Source of the DNA: Ectopseudomonas toyotomiensis
Lineage (GTDB): Bacteria; Pseudomonadota; Gammaproteobacteria; Pseudomonadales; Pseudomonadaceae
Assembly (NCBI RefSeq): GCF_900115695.1
Contig: NZ_FOXK01000004.1
Coordinates: 62,001 to 126,000 of the forward strand
Direction: 5' to 3'
DNA: 64,000 bases
The notes below the pieces were generated by a model that did no database searches, had not been told where the DNA came from, and was given only the letters and a program-made list of their open reading frames with translations. A program made the translations under genes and the position numbers. This document shows, in pieces, positions 59,147 to 64,000 of the stretch. Each line of letters begins with the position of its first letter. Position 1 is the stretch's first letter.

Positions 59147-60433
59147 ATGTCCATCGACTCCCGCCTGCCCAATTTCCGCAATCTGTCGCCCTCGAAACGA
59201 CTCGACTACGTTCAGCAACTGATCGGTCTGTCTGCCGAGGACTCGGCCCTTCTCCGCGATGCCGGTGCACTGCCGATTGAAATCGCCGACGGCATGATCG
59301 AGAACGTGATCGGCACGTTCGAGTTGCCCTACGCACTGGCGAGCAACTTCCGCATCAACGGCAGGGATGTAGTGATTCCATTGGTGGTGGAGGAGCCTTC
59401 GGTGGTTGCCGCGGCTTCGTTCATGGCCAAGCTGGCGCGGCCGACTGGTGGTTTTCAGACCTCCAGCAGTGCGCCCCTGATGCGTGCTCAGGTACAGATC
59501 ATTGGCGTCAGCGACCCCTACAATGCGCGGCTCAGCCTGCTGCGCAGCAAGGACGAGATCATCGCTCTGGCCAACAGCAAGGACCAGCTGCTGAACAGCC
59601 TGGGTGGCGGTTGTCGCGATATCGAGGTGCACACCTTCATCGATAGCCCGCGCGGGCCGATGCTGGTGGCTCACCTGATCGTCGACGTGCGCGATGCCAT
59701 GGGCGCCAATACGGTCAATACCATGGCAGAGGCGGTGGCGCCGCTGATGGAGCAGCTCACCGGCGGCAAGGTGCGTTTGCGCATTCTCTCCAACCTCGCC
59801 GATCTGCGTCTGGCCCGCGCCCAGGTGCGTATCGCGCCGGAGCAGCTGGATACGCCGGCGTACAAGGGGGCCGAGGTCATCGAAGGGGTGATCGATGCCT
59901 ATACCTTTGCGGCGATCGATCCCTACCGAGCGGCGACCCACAACAAGGGCATCATGAATGGCATCGATCCCCTGGTGGTGGCCACTGGCAACGATTGGCG
60001 AGCGGTGGAGGCCGGTGCTCATGCCTATGCCTGCCGCAATGGTCACTATGGTTCCCTGACCACCTGGGAGAAGGACAGCCAAGGTCATCTGGTCGGAACC
60101 ATTGAAATGCCCATGCCGCTGGGGCTGGTGGGCGGCGCCACCAAGACTCATCCCCTGGCGCAGTTGTCGCTGCGCATTCTGGGCGTCAAGAGTGCCCAGG
60201 AGCTGGGCGAAATTGCGGTCGCCGTGGGGTTGGCGCAGAACCTCGGGGCTCTGCGCGCCCTGGCCACCGAAGGCATTCAGCGCGGTCACATGGCCCTGCA
60301 TGCGCGCAATGTCGCGCTGTCGGCCGGTGCCCGTGGCGATGAGGTGGACTGGCTGGTCAAGCGAATGGTCGAGGCGCGAGATGTGCGCGCCGACCGCGCG
60401 GAGGTTCTGCTGCGCGAAAAGCGTGGTCAATGA
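59147..60433 (+). CDS. mvaA: Class II hydroxymethylglutaryl-CoA reductase, catabolic (degradative) type
   Basis: A 428-residue class II HMG-CoA reductase, the same length as the P. mevalonii enzyme. In that organism it runs in the oxidative direction: mevalonate + CoA + 2 NAD+ to HMG-CoA. All four catalytic residues fall at the P. mevalonii numbers: Glu83 (VVEEPSVV), Lys267 ([13 protein letters not shown]), Asp283 (TGNDWRA) and His381 ([11 protein letters not shown]). Asp146, which favours NAD+ over NADP+, is also present (SKDQLLN). The N-terminus and [10 protein letters not shown] substrate loop match. Pairing with mvaB and a permease supports catabolism rather than isoprenoid synthesis. The ATG at 59147 follows AAGAGAG. 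It overlaps mvaB by four bases. Confidence 0.95.
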   Translation: MSIDSRLPNFRNLSPSKRLDYVQQLIGLSAEDSALLRDAGALPIEIADGMIENVIGTFELPYALASNFRINGRDVVIPLVVEEPSVVAAASFMAKLARPTGGFQTSSSAPLMRAQVQIIGVSDPYNARLSLLRSKDEIIALANSKDQLLNSLGGGCRDIEVHTFIDSPRGPMLVAHLIVDVRDAMGANTVNTMAEAVAPLMEQLTGGKVRLRILSNLADLRLARAQVRIAPEQLDTPAYKGAEVIEGVIDAYTFAAIDPYRAATHNKGIMNGIDPLVVATGNDWRAVEAGAHAYACRNGHYGSLTTWEKDSQGHLVGTIEMPMPLGLVGGATKTHPLAQLSLRILGVKSAQELGEIAVAVGLAQNLGALRALATEGIQRGHMALHARNVALSAGARGDEVDWLVKRMVEARDVRADRAEVLLREKRGQ

Positions 60434-61341
60434 CCATGGATGCGGTAAGGCTGGTAGAGGTCGGCGCACGCGACGGCCTGCAGAACGAGACCCAGACGCT
60501 GCCGGTGGCGATACGCGTGGAACTGATCGAGCGCCTGGTCGCAGCCGGGTTGCGAACCCTGGAGGCCGGGGCGTTTGTCTCGCCGCGCTGGGTTCCGCAG
60601 ATGGCCGACTCCGATCAGGTGCTGCGACGGCTTCGGCAGCACCCGGGGGTGACCTACACGGCGCTGGTGCCCAATCTCCAGGGGCTGGATGCCGCGCTGG
60701 CGGCGGGCTGCAGGGAGGTCGCGGTTTTCGCGTCCGCATCCGAGTTGTTCTCGCAGCGGAACATCAACTGCTCCATCGATGAAAGCCTGCAGCGCTTCCA
60801 GCCTGTGCTTGCCAAGGCAGCAGAGCAGGGCATGGCGGTACGTGGCTACGTGTCCTGCGTGCTTGGTTGTCCGTTCGGCGATGAAGTGCCGGTGGCTGAT
60901 GTGGTTCGAGTAGCCCGTGAGCTATATGCCATGGGCTGCTATGAAATCAGCCTGGGTGACACCATTGGCAGAGGTACGCCGGGGCGGGTCAGGTCGCTCA
61001 TCGAGGCGTGCGCCAGCGAGGTGCCGATCACGGCCCTGGCCGGGCACTTCCACGACACCTATGGCATGGCAGTGGCCAACGTTCAGGCGGCTCTGGACGC
61101 TGGCGTGCGTGTGTTCGACAGCTCGATTTCCGGACTTGGCGGGTGTCCATATTCACCAGGTGCCACGGGTAACGTGGCAACCGAAGAACTGGTCTACCTG
61201 TTCCATGAGCAGGGGCTGGCGACCGGTGTTGATCTTCCGGCGCTGCTCGAAGCGGGAGCCTTTATCGATGCCGCGCTGGGCAAGGCCTCGGCCTCGAGAG
61301 TGGCCACGGCTCTGCGCAGCAAGGCAGCCCGTCCGCGATGA
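60430..61341 (+). CDS. mvaB: Hydroxymethylglutaryl-CoA lyase
   Basis: A 303-residue HMG-CoA lyase of the DRE-TIM metallolyase family, splitting HMG-CoA into acetyl-CoA and acetoacetate. The first part has [12 protein letters not shown] (catalytic Asp/Arg), and [18 protein letters not shown] holds the metal-binding HxH. The signature loop is [18 protein letters not shown]. The catalytic Cys is 239 from the first ATG or 237 if the ATG two codons later (60436) is used, the number in P. mevalonii, so the 301-residue form may be the real product. The start overlaps the mvaA stop. Weak ribosome binding sequence implies coupling. It is not the leucine-pathway cluster type, as no liu genes flank it. 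Confidence 0.95.
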   Translation: MTMDAVRLVEVGARDGLQNETQTLPVAIRVELIERLVAAGLRTLEAGAFVSPRWVPQMADSDQVLRRLRQHPGVTYTALVPNLQGLDAALAAGCREVAVFASASELFSQRNINCSIDESLQRFQPVLAKAAEQGMAVRGYVSCVLGCPFGDEVPVADVVRVARELYAMGCYEISLGDTIGRGTPGRVRSLIEACASEVPITALAGHFHDTYGMAVANVQAALDAGVRVFDSSISGLGGCPYSPGATGNVATEELVYLFHEQGLATGVDLPALLEAGAFIDAALGKASASRVATALRSKAARPR

Positions 61342-61407
61342 CGGCGCCGGAGGGCTGGTGATGACAGGCAGGTTGTGTCACGCCCAGTATCCCGACGCCC
61401 CATGAAC

Positions 61408-61425
61408 GACGACCTGGCGGTCGTC
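61408..61425 (+). other. Intra-operon hairpin between mvaB and the membrane genes
   Basis: GACGACC and GGTCGTC pair perfectly around TGGC in the 136-bp spacer. There is no T-run, so it is more likely an mRNA processing or stability element than a terminator. Confidence 0.4.
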
Positions 61426-61477
61426 CATCCAAGCGCTTCCTCAATAACAACAAGAGCCCGTGAGGGCGAGGGACATC

Positions 61478-62005
61478 ATGACTCAAGAACTTGCCAGGCC
61501 GGCCGCAACGCCGTCCGACGTCACGCGCGATACCAACAACCTCTATGAGGTGTGGGGCGACACCGTGGATTCCAGGCATCTCGTGCTGGCCATTCTGATC
61601 AGTGCAGTCGTCAGTCTAGGTACCTATGCACTGGCGTTAGGGATTCTTGCCGACATTCTGGATTCGGCGCAGATGGCCAAGGCCTACGCCATGCTGTTCG
61701 GAATTCTGGGCTGCCTGGGTGGCGGTACGATCAGCGCCTTCCTGTTCAAACCCAAGCGCGATGTGGTCGAGCATGTGGCGGACCCCGCGTTTCGTGAGCA
61801 AGTGGTCAACGACCTGCTCAAGGAGTACGGCAGCCTTGGTCGCCTTGAGGAGACGTCGCCCGAGGTGATCGCCGAGCTGCGCGATCTGGGGCTCTACGAG
61901 CTATTTCGCGACGCCCAGCGGCGAGAGGAGGGAGCGCGTGAGTCTGCCGCTGACACCGAGGTGGATGAGCATGCATCCCTGCAGCCAAGTGGAGGACGTT
62001 CGTGA
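61478..62005 (+). CDS. Small two-helix membrane protein, candidate transporter partner
   Basis: A 175-residue protein I do not recognise by name. The ATG at 61478 follows GAGGGCGAGGG. Two helices lie at about residues 33-56 (LVLAILISAVVSLGTYALALGILADI) and 63-88 (KAYAMLFGILGCLGGGTISAFLF). A charged cytoplasmic tail follows (FKPKRDVVEHVADPAFREQVVNDLLKEYG), ending disordered. It is translationally linked to the TctA-like permease behind it. TctB, the small subunit of tripartite tricarboxylate transporters, has similar size but four helices, so this would be a divergent counterpart. Candidate small subunit of a mevalonate importer, by context only. Confidence 0.65.
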   Translation: MTQELARPAATPSDVTRDTNNLYEVWGDTVDSRHLVLAILISAVVSLGTYALALGILADILDSAQMAKAYAMLFGILGCLGGGTISAFLFKPKRDVVEHVADPAFREQVVNDLLKEYGSLGRLEETSPEVIAELRDLGLYELFRDAQRREEGARESAADTEVDEHASLQPSGGRS

Positions 62006-63387
62006 TGGAGGGGTTGCTCTACGAAATCCTGATGGCTCTGGCACTGGGTTTGTTCGGCGCGGTGTTGTTCTCCGCTATCGGTCTGGTTTCGGGAACCGAT
62101 GAAACCACCACTCTGGCACCTTTGACCATGCTGGTCGTGATGCTGGGTGCGCCGCCAGCCGGTATCCTCACCTTCTTTCTGGCCGGGGCGGTCGCCAAGC
62201 ATATGACTCACGCCGTACCCACCGCGCTGTTGGGGATTCCCGGCGACACCATGGCGACTGCGCTGATCGGGGACGCCAACTACTTGCGCCGACTCGGCGT
62301 GCCCCACGTGGCCTTGCGCAAGATGATCACCGGCGGCGCGATGGCCGCGCTGATCGCAGTGCCGTTATCGGTGCTGTTCGCGGTGTTGCTGGCGCCATTC
62401 GGCGATGTGATCAAGCAGTTCGCTCCCTGGGTTTTCCTCTGTGCGGCCTTTGCCATCGCTTATTTCTCGGCCGGTCGCTGGGCCTCGGTGCTGGCGCTGC
62501 TGCCATTCGTGCTGGTCATCGTTGCCTTGCAGGCGTTGACGGCTCAGCACGACGTCAAACTCGCCGTCAGCTATTTCCTCGGTATCGCAGTCGCGCCGCT
62601 GATCGCCTCGCTGTTCTCGCTGCTGGCGCCGGGCGAGCGCGAGAAGATGCGTCGCGATGGCTTTCGCGTCTTTTCCCTGGCGCCGGACATGAAGGGCTGG
62701 AAAGGCTACTTTCCCAATCCGTTTCGAGTGATCAACAAGCGTCAGAGACACATGACCGCGATGGCTGCCAGTGTCACCAGTGCCACCTTCGTCTTCAGCC
62801 CCGTGGCCATGACCGTGATCATGGGCGAGGTGATCGGTGCCCGCATCAAACAGGCATACGAGCGGCTGACCACGGTGATCACTGCGCGTAATGGCGTAAC
62901 TGAATCGACGTACATCGCGGAAGCGCTGATTCCCCTGATCGCCTTCGGCCTGCCGCTAAGCCCGGTAGCTGCCGGGCCGGCTGCGCCGCTGTTCAATGCA
63001 CCGCCGCGTTTTACTGTCGACAGCGCGACAGGTGAGGTCAACAACCTGCACAACCTGCTGAACTACTGGGAGTTCTTCGGTTACGGCATGTTGGCGGTGT
63101 TTGTCGCCATCCTGATCGCTTATCCATTTTCCATGAGCTTCGCCCACCGGGCGGCATCCTTCGTGTTCCGCAAGATCAGTCACGAGGCGGTGATCTCCAC
63201 CTTCATCGGTCTGGCACTGGTCGTGGGTATCTGGGAGGGTGGCCTGCTCGGAGTGCTGGTGGTGGTCACCATCGGCTTGATTGGTGGCCTCCTCGGGCGC
63301 TTCCTGGGGTTCAACATCGGCGTGCAGTTCATGGGTTACTACACGGCGGTATTGAGCGTGCCGGCTATGTTGGCCGTGTTGAGGTAA
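62005..63387 (+). CDS. TctA-like multi-pass permease, candidate mevalonate transporter
   Basis: A 460-residue inner-membrane protein with about 11-12 helices. The ATG at 62005 overlaps the previous stop codon (TGATG); a GTG at 62002 fits the GGAGG site slightly better. Its first third resembles TctA of tripartite tricarboxylate transporters: a LVSGTDETTTLAPLTMLVVM element, then HAVPTALLGIPGDTMATALIGDANYLRRLG, matching the TctA pattern of IP-x-x-LLNIPGTP followed by a G-Y-P-like loop. No TctC-type binding protein lies nearby, unlike true TTT systems. Operon position after mvaA-mvaB points to mevalonate uptake. The identity as transporter is well supported; the substrate is inferred from context. 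Confidence 0.75.
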   Translation: MEGLLYEILMALALGLFGAVLFSAIGLVSGTDETTTLAPLTMLVVMLGAPPAGILTFFLAGAVAKHMTHAVPTALLGIPGDTMATALIGDANYLRRLGVPHVALRKMITGGAMAALIAVPLSVLFAVLLAPFGDVIKQFAPWVFLCAAFAIAYFSAGRWASVLALLPFVLVIVALQALTAQHDVKLAVSYFLGIAVAPLIASLFSLLAPGEREKMRRDGFRVFSLAPDMKGWKGYFPNPFRVINKRQRHMTAMAASVTSATFVFSPVAMTVIMGEVIGARIKQAYERLTTVITARNGVTESTYIAEALIPLIAFGLPLSPVAAGPAAPLFNAPPRFTVDSATGEVNNLHNLLNYWEFFGYGMLAVFVAILIAYPFSMSFAHRAASFVFRKISHEAVISTFIGLALVVGIWEGGLLGVLVVVTIGLIGGLLGRFLGFNIGVQFMGYYTAVLSVPAMLAVLR

Positions 63388-63420
63388 GCGACAACCTTGG
63401 GTGCAGCGGTGCGCCTGGCG

Positions 63421-63858
63421 TTAGCGCAGCAGTTCCAGTGGTCCGCTGATGCCAGCCAGGTAGTCATCCACGCACTGCAGTACCAGCTCGCTGCGCCAGC
63501 GCTCGGGCTGGGTGGCCAGTTCGTCGCGGGTCAGCCAGGTGATGCCGCTGATGTCGCTATCCAGTTCGCGCTCTGGGTTGTGACGCACCGGGCGTGCGCT
63601 GAAGCAGACGCGCTGATAGGTCACGCCATTACTTGGTGCGGTATAGAGGTAGATGCCGAGCAGGGCAGTGAGCTCGACGTCCCAGCCGGTTTCCTCGAGC
63701 GTCTCGCGTAGTGCGGCTTCGCGTAGTGATTCATTGGCTTCCAGGTGCCCGGCCGGCTGGTTGAGTACCAGGCGGCCGGCCTTGAACTCTTCGACGAAGA
63801 GGAAACGGCCATCATCTTCGATCACCGTGGCCACGGTGATATGGGGTTGCCACTCCAT
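63421..63858 (-). CDS. nudJ: NUDIX hydrolase, NudJ-like phosphatase
   Basis: A 145-residue NUDIX protein. The NUDIX box is nearly canonical: GHLEANESLREAALRETLEETGWDVE, with the R-E-x-x-E-E core. Relatives of E. coli NudJ (ymfB) hydrolyse nucleoside di- and triphosphates and thiamine pyrophosphate precursors. The ATG at 63856-63858 gives MEWQPHITVATVIEDDGRFLFVEE, the family N-terminus; a longer frame upstream runs through the REPIN and is rejected. In E. coli and usually Pseudomonas it is directly followed by mnmA; here the mevalonate block lies between. Confidence 0.9.
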   Translation of the reverse strand: MEWQPHITVATVIEDDGRFLFVEEFKAGRLVLNQPAGHLEANESLREAALRETLEETGWDVELTALLGIYLYTAPSNGVTYQRVCFSARPVRHNPERELDSDISGITWLTRDELATQPERWRSELVLQCVDDYLAGISGPLELLR

Positions 63859-63898
63859 TTTCGGTGCTCCAAAAAAAACGATCAGCGTGCAGGATTCT

Positions 63899-63953
63899 GT
63901 AGGAGCGAGCTCTGCTCGCGAAAAATGGCTTCGCGAGCAGAGCTCGCTCCTAC
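63899..63953. repeat. Perfect REPIN upstream of nudJ
   Basis: Two arms of 23 bases are exact reverse complements (GTAGGAGCGAGCTCTGCTCG... from 63899 and ...CGAGCAGAGCTCGCTCCTAC ending at 63953) around a nine-base loop. The outer GTAGGAGCG is shared with the muxB-muxC repeat. Confidence 0.9.
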
Positions 63954-63981
63954 GGCGATTGTTCGCGCCTATAAATAAAGA

Positions 63982-64000
63982 ACCCCGGCACAAGACCGGG
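63982..64000. terminator. Partial terminator hairpin at the right edge
   Basis: ACCCCGG, CACAAGA and the start of CCGGG are visible, the left part of a stem-loop cut by the window end. The upstream AATAAAGA suggests it terminates a minus-strand gene lying to the right. Confidence 0.4.

Overview
The window looks like chromosome from a gamma-proteobacterium of the genus Pseudomonas in the broad sense. The DNA is GC-rich and densely coded. Its gene blocks match Pseudomonas neighbourhoods as I remember them: xthA-GNAT-tamA-tamB, tpx, muxABC-opmB, nuoA-N with fused nuoCD, aceA with small neighbours, roxA, purB-EamA-hflD-mnmA, and nudJ. REP/REPIN-type intergenic palindromes of Pseudomonas type are also present. 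I cannot fix the species; something near the P. mendocina/oleovorans group is a guess. No rRNA, tRNA, CRISPR array, integrase or transposase was seen.

Layout. 1-9.5 kb holds the N-terminus of a probable chemotaxis receptor, a palindromic repeat, tatD, mltF, a DoxX protein, a LysR regulator divergent from an acyl-CoA dehydrogenase, a TerC-type membrane protein, a PstS-like/OmpA fusion with a possible Pho box, and xthA. 9.8-16.6 kb holds a GNAT enzyme, the TamA/TamB envelope pair and thiol peroxidase. 16.8-25.8 kb is the four-gene tripartite RND pump muxA-muxB-muxC-opmB, with a REPIN between the two pump genes. 25.9-28 kb has an orphan TRAP solute-binding protein behind a strong sigma-54 promoter motif, and a trans-aconitate methyltransferase. 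28.1-43 kb is the complete respiratory complex I operon on the minus strand, nuoA to nuoN, with a hairpin-shaped repeat between nuoI and nuoH.

43.6-50 kb has a secreted pectinacetylesterase-family hydrolase facing a small coiled-coil protein, a Tat-exported PhoX phosphatase with a possible Pho box, and isocitrate lyase behind a long leader and a palindromic operator. 50.3-57.6 kb is a minus-strand housekeeping run: secretin-like protein, DUF7931-like protein, GNAT, ribosomal oxygenase RoxA, PurB, EamA transporter, HflD and MnmA.

57.6-63.4 kb is the most interesting part. A MocR-type regulator is divergent from mvaA (catabolic class II HMG-CoA reductase), mvaB (HMG-CoA lyase), a two-helix membrane protein and a TctA-like permease. 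Together these look like a complete mevalonate-to-acetoacetate plus acetyl-CoA catabolic module with its own candidate uptake system. The block separates nudJ from mnmA, genes that are normally adjacent, which suggests insertion into an ancestral nudJ-mnmA-hflD operon. The window ends in nudJ, a perfect REPIN and the start of a terminator.
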